This document shows, piece after piece, positions 48,966-57,756 of a stretch of 64,000 nt of DNA (positions are counted from its first letter, which is position 1; each line of letters begins with the position of its first letter). The notes beneath the pieces are model-generated. The model was given only the letters and a program-made list of their open reading frames with translations. It was not told the DNA's origin and searched no databases. The position numbers and the translations under genes are program-made. Origin of the DNA: an uncultured Porphyromonadaceae bacterium (GTDB taxonomy: Bacteria; Bacteroidota; Bacteroidia; Bacteroidales; Muribaculaceae); contig CABUIC010000004.1 of assembly GCA_902491515.1 (NCBI GenBank), positions 62,001 to 126,000 on the forward strand, read 5' to 3'.

Positions 48966-49654
48966 CAGTCCGGCTGGGTCTGGGCCATTGTTGCCAGGCG
49001 GTTGTACATGACGGCGAGGTGAGAGTATATCGAGGTGTTGGCCACCACGGTGTTGTCGCCGCAGACGCGGATGCGTCTCGGCGTGAAGTTCCAGAGGGCG
49101 CGGACCCCAGCGGCGACAAGTTCGTCGGCCACATCCTGAGCGGCGTCGAAGGGCACCGTGAGGATGCCTACGCTCACCCCGAGTTTCTTGACAAGCTGGG
49201 GAAGCTGGGCGGGGGAGACCACGGGAATGCCTGCGACCTGCGAACCCTGAAGCTCGGGCGCTATGTCAACGCCGGCCACGACGTTGAGACCGTAGCGCTG
49301 GAGGCCCTGGTCGCTCATCAGTGCGGCTCCGAGGGAGCCTACGCCGACAATCACGGCGTTGTGCCGACGGTCGAAGCCGAGGAAGTCGCGGAGCTTGCTC
49401 TCGAGGGCGGCCACTTCGTAGCCTATCCGGGTCTTGCCCCTGATGCTCAGAAAGTAAAGGTCCTTTGCTATCTGGGAGGCGTCGACATTGAGCTCACGGG
49501 CAATCTGGGTAGACGAGACGTGCGTGACGTTCCGGGCCTTGAGGGTAGCCAGATAGGCGAGATACCACGGGAGGCGACGCAGGGTCGGCTCCGGCAGTAT
49601 CATCGACGCTCCGGCTGGAGCTTCATTGGCGGCTGGTTTGGCTGTCTGTGACAT
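48965..49654 (-). CDS. rex: Redox-sensing transcriptional repressor Rex
   Basis: From MSQTAKPAANE (49654) the protein is 229 aa. It has a winged-helix domain (LPEPTLRRLPWYLAYLATL, VSSTQIARELNVDASQIAKDL) and a Rossmann domain with VIVGVGSLGAAL and a C-terminal domain-swap helix (YSHLAVMYNRLA). Rex represses fermentative and respiratory genes and is released when NADH/NAD+ rises. A promoter with TSS near 49657 would make this start almost leaderless; the alternative ATG at 49603 (MILPEPTLRRLPWY) gives a normal leader and also fits the family. First gene of rex-FAH-like-C25. Confidence 0.93.
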   Translation of the reverse strand: MSQTAKPAANEAPAGASMILPEPTLRRLPWYLAYLATLKARNVTHVSSTQIARELNVDASQIAKDLYFLSIRGKTRIGYEVAALESKLRDFLGFDRRHNAVIVGVGSLGAALMSDQGLQRYGLNVVAGVDIAPELQGSQVAGIPVVSPAQLPQLVKKLGVSVGILTVPFDAAQDVADELVAAGVRALWNFTPRRIRVCGDNTVVANTSIYSHLAVMYNRLATMAQTQPD

Positions 49655-49663
49655 TTCAATTGG

Positions 49664-49694
49664 CAAAATTACGAAAAAAAACCGTAATAGCAAG
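49664..49694 (-). promoter_or_regulatory. Promoter of rex
   Basis: The minus strand has CTTG (49691-49694), a 19-nt spacer and TAATTTTG (49664-49671). The predicted start site falls 3-6 nt before the first ATG. Confidence 0.6.
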
Positions 49695-49696
49695 AT

Positions 49697-52600
49697 TTAT
49701 TCGGCGGTTACGGCCAGACGCCTCGATGCGGTCTCGAATACCTCGCCTTCGGATGTGATGGTGGCGCGGTAGACGTATATGCCCCTCGGCACGCGTCGTC
49801 CGCCGCTGTCGCGGAGGTCCCAGCTGACGGGCACGGACTCGAACATGTCGCTCGGGCCCTGGGCGGAACCCGTCCAGACGGGGCGCCCGAGGAGGGTGTA
49901 TACGGTGACGTGGACGGTGGCCATAGCCTCGGGGCGGTCGTGGCTCACGTAGAAGTTCGCGACGGTGGAGGCGGGATTGGTGTCGGTGTAGACGTCGAAT
50001 ATCACCGGAGCCTTGTTCTTTTCCACGAAGAACTCGATGCTGCGCTCGGCGAAGTTTCCGGAGGTGTCCCATACGTTGAGAGTGAGGGTGTGGGCTCCTT
50101 CCGCGAGTTCGTCGAGGGTGTAGAGGATGCTTCCGCCGGGACGCCCGTCGCTGAAGGGGGTGTAGCCGGTGGAAATCTGGCTGTAGACGGTCTTTCCGTC
50201 AATCACGGCGTTCATCTGGCGGCCTATGCCTGTCGTGGCGGTGTTGATGCCGACGTTGTCGCTGACTTCGGCGATAAGCGCTGGCGATGGATTGACGACG
50301 GAGCCGTTGGTGAAGCTGCTGTGGTTGAGTACGAGGACGTCGATTGTCGGGGCCTCGGTGTCGGGCGTCTGTTCTTCTTTTTCGCCGTAGACGTAATAGT
50401 CGCGGCAGAGTCCGGCGGCCTGGACGCGGGGCTCGCCGGCTTTGGCGTCGGTCGAGGCGTAGAGGGAGATGGCTGCGGGACGGTAGTTCTGGGCAACGGC
50501 CTCGGGCATGGCCACACGGAGGGTGAAGGTTCCGTTCTCGACCTTTGCGGCGGCTGTGGCGAGGATGGAGCCGTAGTCGTCGTAAATCATTTCCTTTCCG
50601 TCGCCCCAGCCGTGGGTGGTTACTGAACGTTCGGCGTCGTAGATTTCAGCGGTAAGGGAGCCGTTGAAGTCGGTCATCGTCTCGCCGGATACCGGCGAGC
50701 ACACGCGCCCGGTGAGTTCGTAGACGCCTGCGGCGCCCAGGACGGGGTCGGAGCCGTCGGACGGAAGGTCGAGGCGGATGATGTTGTCGGAAATCGCAAG
50801 ACGCAGGGCAGGGTCGCCCATGAACACGTACCGCAGGCGGTTGGTGCTCTCGATTTTGATGCCCGAGGAGTTGCGGATGTCGTTCTTGGCACGCCGGTAG
50901 ATTTCTCCGGCGGGAATGAAGCGGCCCTCGCTGTCGCGGGCGGCGATAAAGCGCCCGATGGCGGCTGAAAGATAACCGTTGTCGGAGATGTAGACGGGGC
51001 GCACGGCGCTGATGGCGCCGATGCCGCCGCCGTGGCGCTCCATGAAGATGTATTCTCCGCCGCTGACGGTGTTGGAGTCCCAGCGCAGGAAGTCGCAGGT
51101 GGCCGTGTAGAGGAAAGGCCAGTGGCGGAGGTACATGTTGTTCATGTCCTTGAAGGTGAGGAGGCTGTTGCCGGTCCAGGAGGTGGTGTTGGCATGTCCT
51201 ACGAAGTTCCACCAGACGACTCCTTCCTCGAGCCAGCGGAAGAGGTCCTCGCGGGCCGTGGGATACTGTCCGCTCTGACGGTCGTAGGCATCGAGGTAGA
51301 GCTTGCGGATGAAGTGCTGGTTGTTCGGTGTGGAGGTTATGCCCGAGACGAGTTTCTCGGTCTGGCTCAGGTGTATGCCCTGGTCCTCGTCGTCGGCGGT
51401 GAAGAGGAAGCGGTTGCGCCAGAGTCCGGTGCGGGCTTTGTCGTGGTACTCGTAAATCTTGTCGACAACAGACTCGGCCTGGTCGGCGGAGGTGACGGGC
51501 ACGCGTCCGACGGCGATGCTAAGCTCGTCGTAACCGAGCCGGGAGCCGGAATTGTCCTCGAGAAGAGCCACGAAGTCGTCGGTTGTGTAGCCTTCGGTGT
51601 CTGCGAGGGAGGCGTCGATGCTCCGGGGCATGTACGAGGGAATGGTGGGATACTCGGAGGATGCCATGTAGGAGGTTAGGTGGCGCGGGTCGAAGGTCGG
51701 GCGCGTAAAGAACATGGCATAGCGGAAGGGATGTTCGGAATCCGCGGCCCTTGAGCGGTCGAGAAGCATCTTGAAGTACTTGCGCAGCCCTGAAGGGTCG
51801 GGCGCGCCGGAGGAAAACTCGTTGTAAATCGACTCGGGGTCGATGACTTCCACGGTCATGCCTTCGGCTTCGTGGAGGGCGGCGAGCCTCCGGGCGGCGT
51901 TCATGTAGGCCGTCGGGCTTACGATTACCATTTCCGGGTATTTCTCGCGGGGCGCGTGCAGATTCTGCGGCGATATGCTCCTGAATTCCACGGGCTCGGG
52001 GAAGGTGGCGTCCGGGCGCCATGCCGTGTAGTCGCGCATGCCGCTGTAGGGCGTGGCCCATCCCATGCCGCCGCTGACGCTTCCGGCTTCCACCACCTTG
52101 ATGTCGACAGGGTTCGTGACGTCCCATATGCGGGTGTCGGCTCCGGCGTCGGCGAGGATGCCTCCTGTGCCCGAGAAGCTGAAGAGGAGGCTACCCGAGC
52201 GGGGAAGCTTGAGCTGTCTGAGATAATTGACTGAGAGATAGTTGAGATTCGCGGCATGCAGGGGGCTCGAGGAGATGAGCTGAATGCCCACCGTGAGCTT
52301 GTCCGAGCCGGGAAGCCGGAAGCTGTGGCGGCTCGTGTTGTTGTTGCCGTGGTGGTGAGAGCTGTTGATTGTCTGCAAGAGGCGGTCGGAGGATGTCGAG
52401 GCGAGGGTGGTGCCGTTTATCGAGAACTGGAGCATCGGCCCTGAGGAATAGTTGCGGGCCACGAAAGAGCACTCCAGCCATCCTCCGGGACTTTCGGCGG
52501 AGTCGGGCGCGGGGTCGGTGAGGGTGAAGTCGAACCGGCGGCTGGTGGTGTAGCGGAAGTCCTCGCCCACGAGGAGTGCGCCGCATTCGGCGGGTGAGGT

Positions 52601-53155
52601 GGTTTCGGTCTCGTAGTGGAGCCGCGAGTAAAAGGTGGTGCGGGCTCCCGGCCCCGGCGAGGGGGCGCCGATGCGGTCGGCCTCAAGGCGCGGCCCGCTG
52701 TCCTCGCCGGCCTCGGCGAGGAAGTAGTAGGCGCGGACGGTGTAGGGGTTGATGACGAAGCTGTAGTAGCTGCCGGTGGCGCGGGTCCATGTTCCGGCCC
52801 CTACGGCGTAGAACACCACGCCGCGGCCCTCGATGTATTCGGAGTACACCTCGGGAAGGTCGTCGATGTAGCTGTCCGCGCTCATGACGTCGTCGATTCT
52901 CCGGGCGCCGTAGCCGTAGACCCTCACCTTCGAGGGGTCGCTGAATCCGAGGGCCCGCAGACGCGCGGGAGTGAGGATATAGACGCCGTCGGTCTCGACG
53001 GCCACACGGGCATAAGGCCCCTTGCCGGAGAGGGCTGAGCTCTCGGCGTAGGTGGAGAGGTCGAAAGCGGATGCGGCGATTGCTCCCGCGGCCGCGAGGA
53101 CCGCGAGCGCCAGGCGCCGCAAACAGGGAAATATATGGTTTATGGAAATGTGCAT
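49697..53155 (-). CDS. porU: C25 (gingipain-fold) PorU-type T9SS sortase
   Basis: From MHISINHIFPCLRR (53155) the protein is 1152 aa with a signal peptide (to about residue 30). It is homologous over its length to the 44.9-kb protein: FSDPSKVRVYGY near the N-terminus, then VIVSPTAYMNAARRL, EVIDPESIYNEFSSG, and the catalytic region WWNFVGHANTTSW (His654) and FLYTATCDFLRWD (Cys687), followed by GGEYIFMERHGGGIGAISAVRPVY. The TATC-F-R-D and GGEY/GGxIG blocks match PorU sortases well; P. gingivalis PorU uses Cys690. A FlgD-like domain ends the protein (VSWDLRDSGGRRVPRGIYVYRA). It is divergent from dgt. The symbol is given on motif; synteny with porV instead favours the paralogue. Confidence 0.82.
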   Translation of the reverse strand: MHISINHIFPCLRRLALAVLAAAGAIAASAFDLSTYAESSALSGKGPYARVAVETDGVYILTPARLRALGFSDPSKVRVYGYGARRIDDVMSADSYIDDLPEVYSEYIEGRGVVFYAVGAGTWTRATGSYYSFVINPYTVRAYYFLAEAGEDSGPRLEADRIGAPSPGPGARTTFYSRLHYETETTSPAECGALLVGEDFRYTTSRRFDFTLTDPAPDSAESPGGWLECSFVARNYSSGPMLQFSINGTTLASTSSDRLLQTINSSHHHGNNNTSRHSFRLPGSDKLTVGIQLISSSPLHAANLNYLSVNYLRQLKLPRSGSLLFSFSGTGGILADAGADTRIWDVTNPVDIKVVEAGSVSGGMGWATPYSGMRDYTAWRPDATFPEPVEFRSISPQNLHAPREKYPEMVIVSPTAYMNAARRLAALHEAEGMTVEVIDPESIYNEFSSGAPDPSGLRKYFKMLLDRSRAADSEHPFRYAMFFTRPTFDPRHLTSYMASSEYPTIPSYMPRSIDASLADTEGYTTDDFVALLEDNSGSRLGYDELSIAVGRVPVTSADQAESVVDKIYEYHDKARTGLWRNRFLFTADDEDQGIHLSQTEKLVSGITSTPNNQHFIRKLYLDAYDRQSGQYPTAREDLFRWLEEGVVWWNFVGHANTTSWTGNSLLTFKDMNNMYLRHWPFLYTATCDFLRWDSNTVSGGEYIFMERHGGGIGAISAVRPVYISDNGYLSAAIGRFIAARDSEGRFIPAGEIYRRAKNDIRNSSGIKIESTNRLRYVFMGDPALRLAISDNIIRLDLPSDGSDPVLGAAGVYELTGRVCSPVSGETMTDFNGSLTAEIYDAERSVTTHGWGDGKEMIYDDYGSILATAAAKVENGTFTLRVAMPEAVAQNYRPAAISLYASTDAKAGEPRVQAAGLCRDYYVYGEKEEQTPDTEAPTIDVLVLNHSSFTNGSVVNPSPALIAEVSDNVGINTATTGIGRQMNAVIDGKTVYSQISTGYTPFSDGRPGGSILYTLDELAEGAHTLTLNVWDTSGNFAERSIEFFVEKNKAPVIFDVYTDTNPASTVANFYVSHDRPEAMATVHVTVYTLLGRPVWTGSAQGPSDMFESVPVSWDLRDSGGRRVPRGIYVYRATITSEGEVFETASRRLAVTAE

Positions 53156-53210
53156 TGATCCGGTCGTGTACTTTTTCGCTAATGAATATAACGTATATTT
53201 CGCACACCTT

Positions 53211-53241
53211 ATTGTGCATAGCCAACTTTTTTGTACTTTTG
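53211..53241 (+). promoter_or_regulatory. Promoter of dgt
   Basis: ATTG (53211-53214), a 19-nt spacer and TACTTTTG followed by C (53234-53241). The start site is predicted near 53248, so the leader to the ATG at 53258 would be about 10 nt. Confidence 0.65.
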
Positions 53242-53257
53242 CAAATCTATGGAACAT

Positions 53258-54598
53258 ATGCAGTGGCACCGCCTCATAAACGACAAGCGCTTCGGGCTCG
53301 AGAACTACCATGACCCGAAGAAAAACCGCACGCGCACCGATTTCCGCCGCGACTACGACCGTCTGGTGTTCTCCTCGCCATTCCGGCGTCTCCAGAACAA
53401 GACCCAGGTATTCCCTCTGCCGGGAAGTATCTTCGTCCACAACAGGCTGACCCATTCGATGGAGGTGTCCTGCGTAGGGAAGAGCATGGCCGAGCTTGTG
53501 GCCGTAGGCCTCCGGGCCCGCCACGCCTCGTCGCCTGAGGGAACCGAGCATTTCGACCATCTCGGCGACATCGCCGCGGCCGCCTGCCTTGCGCACGACC
53601 TCGGCAATCCGCCCTTCGGCCACAGCGGAGAGAAAGCCATAGGACGCTTTTTCAGCGAGGGCGCGGGCCAGCGGCTCCGCGGACTCCTTACCGACGACCA
53701 GTGGGCCGACCTTACGAACTTCGAGGGCAATGCCAACGCCTTCCGGGTTCTTACCCACCGCTTCAACGGCCGCCGCGAGGGCGGTTTCGCCATGACTTAC
53801 TCGACTCTCGCCTCCATAGTGAAGTATCCCTATGAAAGTTCGCTCGCGGGGGAGAAGGGCAAGTTCGGCTTCTTCGTCAGCGAGCGCGGGAGCTATGAGC
53901 GCGTGGCTTCGGAGCTCGGCATCCTGCGGTTGTCGCCGCCCGGCGAGCCCCTGCGCTTCGCCCGCCATCCCCTCGTTTATATAGTGGAGGCGGCCGACGA
54001 CATCTGCTACGAGGTGATGGATATCGAGGATGCCCATAAACTTAAAATCCTCAGCACCGACGAGGTGGTACGCGCTTTCATGTCGTTCTTCCCCGAGGAG
54101 TCGCGCAAGCGCATGACCGGGGTGATGGAAAGGGTGGAGGACCCCAACGAGAAGGTGGCCTACCTCCGCTCGTGCGTGGTGGGCGTGCTTGTCGAAAAGT
54201 GCTCGCAGGCTTTCCTCGACCACGAGGAGGAAATACTCTCCGGCACTTTCACGGGCTCGCTCCTCGAACATATTCCCGAGCTCGAGAGGCAGGGCTACGC
54301 CAACTGCAACGCCATATCGTGGGCGAGAATCTACCGCGCCGCGGAGGTTGTGGACGTGGAACTCGCCGGTAACCGCATCATCACCTTCCTGCTCGAAAAG
54401 CTCACGGAGGCAGTCACCCATCCCGAGCTTTATTACTCCCAGCTTCTGCTGGCGAAATTCCCGCGCCAGTACGACGTCCATTCCCCCGACCTCTTCGGCA
54501 AAATTCAGGCAGTCCTCGACCATATTTCGGCCATGACGGACGTCTATGCTCTCGACTTATACCGTAAACTCAAGGGGCTTTCCCTTCCCGCTGTATGA
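53258..54598 (+). CDS. dgt: Deoxyguanosinetriphosphate triphosphohydrolase (dNTPase, HD family)
   Basis: From MQWHRLINDKRFG (53258) the protein is 446 aa; ATG 53249 three codons upstream is also possible but nearly coincides with the predicted transcription start. HD-domain ligands are visible in NRLTHSMEVS, AACLAHDLGNPPFGHSGE and later YIVEAADDICYEVMDIEDAH. FSSPFRRLQNKTQVFPLPGSIFVHNRLTHS is typical of Dgt. It hydrolyses dGTP to deoxyguanosine and triphosphate. Coupled to the downstream TPM gene by an ATGA overlap. Confidence 0.95.
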   Translation: MQWHRLINDKRFGLENYHDPKKNRTRTDFRRDYDRLVFSSPFRRLQNKTQVFPLPGSIFVHNRLTHSMEVSCVGKSMAELVAVGLRARHASSPEGTEHFDHLGDIAAAACLAHDLGNPPFGHSGEKAIGRFFSEGAGQRLRGLLTDDQWADLTNFEGNANAFRVLTHRFNGRREGGFAMTYSTLASIVKYPYESSLAGEKGKFGFFVSERGSYERVASELGILRLSPPGEPLRFARHPLVYIVEAADDICYEVMDIEDAHKLKILSTDEVVRAFMSFFPEESRKRMTGVMERVEDPNEKVAYLRSCVVGVLVEKCSQAFLDHEEEILSGTFTGSLLEHIPELERQGYANCNAISWARIYRAAEVVDVELAGNRIITFLLEKLTEAVTHPELYYSQLLLAKFPRQYDVHSPDLFGKIQAVLDHISAMTDVYALDLYRKLKGLSLPAV

Positions 54599-55863
54599 AA
54601 ACCGGAACAATCATAAGCATATTAGCTTTTCTCATTACTTTTTGCGTCGCCCCCGCGCGCGACTTCAAGCCCTCGGAAGTCCCCAATGTCCAGCTCGCCG
54701 ACTCCAATGCCTATGTGTCGGATCCTGAGGGCATTCTCGAGCCTGCCACCGTCGGGCGGCTGAACGAACTCGCCAGAAATATCCGCCGGACCTCCACGTC
54801 GGAGGCATACATCGCCGTGATTGGCTCGACAGGCGGCATGGATATCGACGAGTTCACCACGGAACTTTTCGGCGAACTCGGCATCGGCAAGACCGACAAG
54901 GACAACGGCCTTCTTTTCGTCGTGGCCAGGGACGACCGCCGCGCGGCAATCCGCACGGGCTATGGCCTGGAGGGCGTTCTGCCCGACGTTACCTGCAGCC
55001 GCATACTCCGCAAGAAGGCATTTCCGAAATTCAGGAAGGGCGACTTCGACGGCGGAATCCTTGACGCTTTCGGCAGCCTTTCCGAAGTGCTGACAGATCC
55101 TGCCAACCTCGAGGAGATACGCTCGGGCATACCCGACAGGCGCGCCCGCGGCGGCGATGGCGTCTCGGGGGGCGATGTCTTCCACGTCTACCTCATTGCG
55201 GCGCTCATGGGCGCTCTGGTGATGCTCGTGATTTTTATCGCCACGGCCTACGGCGCGAGAAAGAAGGACGATTTCGGCAAATACAAGGTTCTGGAGCGCC
55301 TTCGCGCGCCATATCTGGCCCTGACTTTCCTCGGCCTCGGGATGCCCCTCCTGGCTTCGCTTCCGCTGGTGATATACCTCCGTCACCTTCGCGACCACAA
55401 GCGCTTCTGCCCGAACTGCGGCGCGCGCCTCGTGAAGATTGACGAGGTACACGACAACGATTATCTTACTCCGGCCCAGGATGCCGAGGAGCGGATTTCG
55501 AGCGTCGACTACGATGTGTGGCGCTGTCCCGACTGCGGATATATGGAGATTCTCCCATATGTCAACAAGTCCGCGCCCTTCGAGACCTGCGAGGCTTGCG
55601 GGGCACGGACAGCGAAATATACCGGAAACCAGGTGCTTCGCGAGCCGACAACTGTTCGCGAGGGCCTCGGAGTGCGCCGTTTCCACTGTCTGCACTGCGG
55701 TCACGACCAGGAAAAAATGTACAATATCGCCAAGTTGCCGCCTGTCGTGGTTGTCGGCGGAGGAGGAGGCAGAGGATCGGGCGGCGGTTTCGGCGGCGGT
55801 TTCGGTGGCGGCGGTTTCGGCGGCGGCCTCACCGGCGGCGGCGGCGCCTCCGGCGGATGGTAG
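54595..55863 (+). CDS. TPM-domain membrane protein with zinc ribbons and Gly-rich tail
   Basis: The 422-aa protein has a signal peptide (1-20), a TPM domain (about 40-165: SNAYVSDPEGILEPATVGRLN, NGLLFVVARDDRRAAIRTGYGLEGVLPD) and two transmembrane helices (about 197-220 and 240-262). Four CxxC pairs follow (CPNC, CPDC, CEAC, CLHC), consistent with two zinc ribbons. The chain ends in about 40 residues of mostly glycine, a tail also seen in YgcG-type TPM proteins. Function is unknown. It shares an ATGA overlap with dgt and converges on the U32 gene 12 nt away. Confidence 0.85.
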   Translation: MKTGTIISILAFLITFCVAPARDFKPSEVPNVQLADSNAYVSDPEGILEPATVGRLNELARNIRRTSTSEAYIAVIGSTGGMDIDEFTTELFGELGIGKTDKDNGLLFVVARDDRRAAIRTGYGLEGVLPDVTCSRILRKKAFPKFRKGDFDGGILDAFGSLSEVLTDPANLEEIRSGIPDRRARGGDGVSGGDVFHVYLIAALMGALVMLVIFIATAYGARKKDDFGKYKVLERLRAPYLALTFLGLGMPLLASLPLVIYLRHLRDHKRFCPNCGARLVKIDEVHDNDYLTPAQDAEERISSVDYDVWRCPDCGYMEILPYVNKSAPFETCEACGARTAKYTGNQVLREPTTVREGLGVRRFHCLHCGHDQEKMYNIAKLPPVVVVGGGGGRGSGGGFGGGFGGGGFGGGLTGGGGASGGW

Positions 55864-55875
55864 AATCTGGCTTGT

Positions 55876-57756
55876 TTATCTGCCTTGGCTGTTTTTCTCC
55901 CGGATCAGGTGCATCTCGCATTTCGCGCAGTCGAAGTCAAGCCGGTAGCGGAGCCTTGCGTCTTTTGTGGACCGGAGATATAGCGGGCCCTTGGGAAATC
56001 GGCCCGCAGGATTTTCGCGAAGGCATTCGCCGAGTTCGCGTCGGAGGCAGTAGCGGGTGGTCATCACCCTCAGCTCGCCTTCGGGAAGTTCGCGCTCAAC
56101 TGCTTCCTGCTCCACCCGGCAGCCTCTGTCTTCGTAGAATTTACGGGCAAGGGGATTGGCCACGTTGGCGTGGTAGTCGAGCTTGAGGTTCAGGGTGTCT
56201 GCCTGCGGGAAACTCCTCGCCGGAACGGGGAGGGAGCGGGAGTAGGCGGCGTCGAGGTCGGCTGTGGCCCGGCGACGCAAGTCGCTGAGAACCGACACCG
56301 GAATAAATAGCGCGCGGAGGCTGTCGCGGAGGTCGCGGAGCTCGTAGACGGTGTCTCCGAGGCGCGACAAGGTCCTCTTGCGCCCCTCTTCCTGAGGCGT
56401 CCGGGCTTCCTGAAGGCCGACGGATGCTGTAGCCTCTCCGCGCAGTCCGCCTGGAGCCTCGACCGAGAGCCTTACCGAGGAATCGCCTTCCCTTTCAAGC
56501 CGCATGTCAACTGGAATCACCCTGCGTGTGTCGGAGCGCTCCACAGAGTCGAGGAATGCCTTGTCGATATTCCGGAACAGGGTCATTCCGGGCCGTACTT
56601 TCACTTCTGAGGCCGGGAAGAGCCGATTGCCTTCCACGCGGTTGAGACGGAAGCCCTCGAAGGTGCCGTCGGGGCGCGTATAGGTCAGGCCGTCACCGTT
56701 GGCGAGGGTGTCAGTGAGCCTGACGGTGAAACTGTAGCCTTTGCGCGAATCCGGAGCTGACACGACCGTTCCCACGGGGCGCCCGGCCCACTTCGGCGAT
56801 GCCGCCGATGCCATTTTCATGCCGTTCCGGAGTCTTCCGTTGAGAAAATACGGGGTGTAGCCCCGGTTGAAGGTGCGGGAGAGGTCGGGGGTGAAGTCTC
56901 TTCTTACGGAGCCGTGTGAGGCGCGGACATATTTGTCGGGATTGGCCCTGACAAGGGCGTCGAGGGCGTCGGAATAGGCGGCGACAACGTTCCGCACGTA
57001 GTTCACGTCCTTGAGCCGCCCTTCAATCTTGAAGGACGAGACTCCTGCGGCGGCCATTTTGCCGAGGGTGTCGAGCCGGTTGAGGTCGCGGAGCGAGAGA
57101 TAGTGCGCCGGCGGGGCAAGTTCGCGTCCTTCTCTGTCGGTTAGACTGTACTGTAAACGGCACATCTGGGGGCACTCCCCCCGGTTGGCGCTGCGCCCCA
57201 TGGCCACGAAGCCGGCCTGGCAGTCGCCGCTGTAGCTGACGCAAAGGGCGCCGTGGACGAATGCCTCGAGTTCTGTTCCGGAGGGAACGGCCCGGCGGAC
57301 CGCTGCTGTCTCCTCAAGGCTGAGCTCGCGGGGGAGCACAAGTTGCTCGAAGCCGGCGCGGGCCAGGGCGGCGGCCTTCTCCGGCGTGCGGATGTCGCAC
57401 TGGGTGCTGGCGTGGAGGGCTATGGGCGGAAGCTCGTCGCGCATCTCCGCGAAAGCCATGTCCTGGACAATCAGCGCGTCCGCTCCGGCGGAATGGAGTT
57501 TGCGGACGAGGACCTTGGCATCCTCGAGCTCGGAAGGGTAGAGGATGGTGTTGACCGTGACGTAGACGCGGGCATGAAAGCGGTGGGCGTATTCGGTCAC
57601 GCGGGCGATTTCCTCGACTGAATTGCCCGCTGCGGCGCGCGCGCCAAAAGCAGGACCGCCGATATATACCGCGTCGGCGCCGTGGCGGATGGCCTCGATG
57701 GCAGTCTCGGCGTTTTTCGCGGGAGCGAGGAGCTCCAGGGGACGCGGGGCGCTCAT
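55876..57756 (-). CDS. U32-family protein, RlhA-like (23S rRNA hydroxylation)
   Basis: From MSAPRPLELLAPAKN (57756) the protein is 626 aa. It has the U32 TIM-barrel (AIRHGADAVYIGGPAFGARA, VYVTVNTILYPSE) and the family signature FVHGALCVSYSGDCQAGFVAMGRSANRGECPQMCR. An extended C-terminal region (about 340-626, with LDAAYSRSLPVPA and a late DCAKCEMHL) follows. Length and C-terminal extension match Escherichia coli RlhA (YdcP) better than the shorter TrhP/UbiU/UbiV members. RlhA hydroxylates C2501 of 23S rRNA; the exact target here is inferred. Overlaps the PHP gene by ATGA. Confidence 0.85.
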   Translation of the reverse strand: MSAPRPLELLAPAKNAETAIEAIRHGADAVYIGGPAFGARAAAGNSVEEIARVTEYAHRFHARVYVTVNTILYPSELEDAKVLVRKLHSAGADALIVQDMAFAEMRDELPPIALHASTQCDIRTPEKAAALARAGFEQLVLPRELSLEETAAVRRAVPSGTELEAFVHGALCVSYSGDCQAGFVAMGRSANRGECPQMCRLQYSLTDREGRELAPPAHYLSLRDLNRLDTLGKMAAAGVSSFKIEGRLKDVNYVRNVVAAYSDALDALVRANPDKYVRASHGSVRRDFTPDLSRTFNRGYTPYFLNGRLRNGMKMASAASPKWAGRPVGTVVSAPDSRKGYSFTVRLTDTLANGDGLTYTRPDGTFEGFRLNRVEGNRLFPASEVKVRPGMTLFRNIDKAFLDSVERSDTRRVIPVDMRLEREGDSSVRLSVEAPGGLRGEATASVGLQEARTPQEEGRKRTLSRLGDTVYELRDLRDSLRALFIPVSVLSDLRRRATADLDAAYSRSLPVPARSFPQADTLNLKLDYHANVANPLARKFYEDRGCRVEQEAVERELPEGELRVMTTRYCLRRELGECLRENPAGRFPKGPLYLRSTKDARLRYRLDFDCAKCEMHLIREKNSQGR

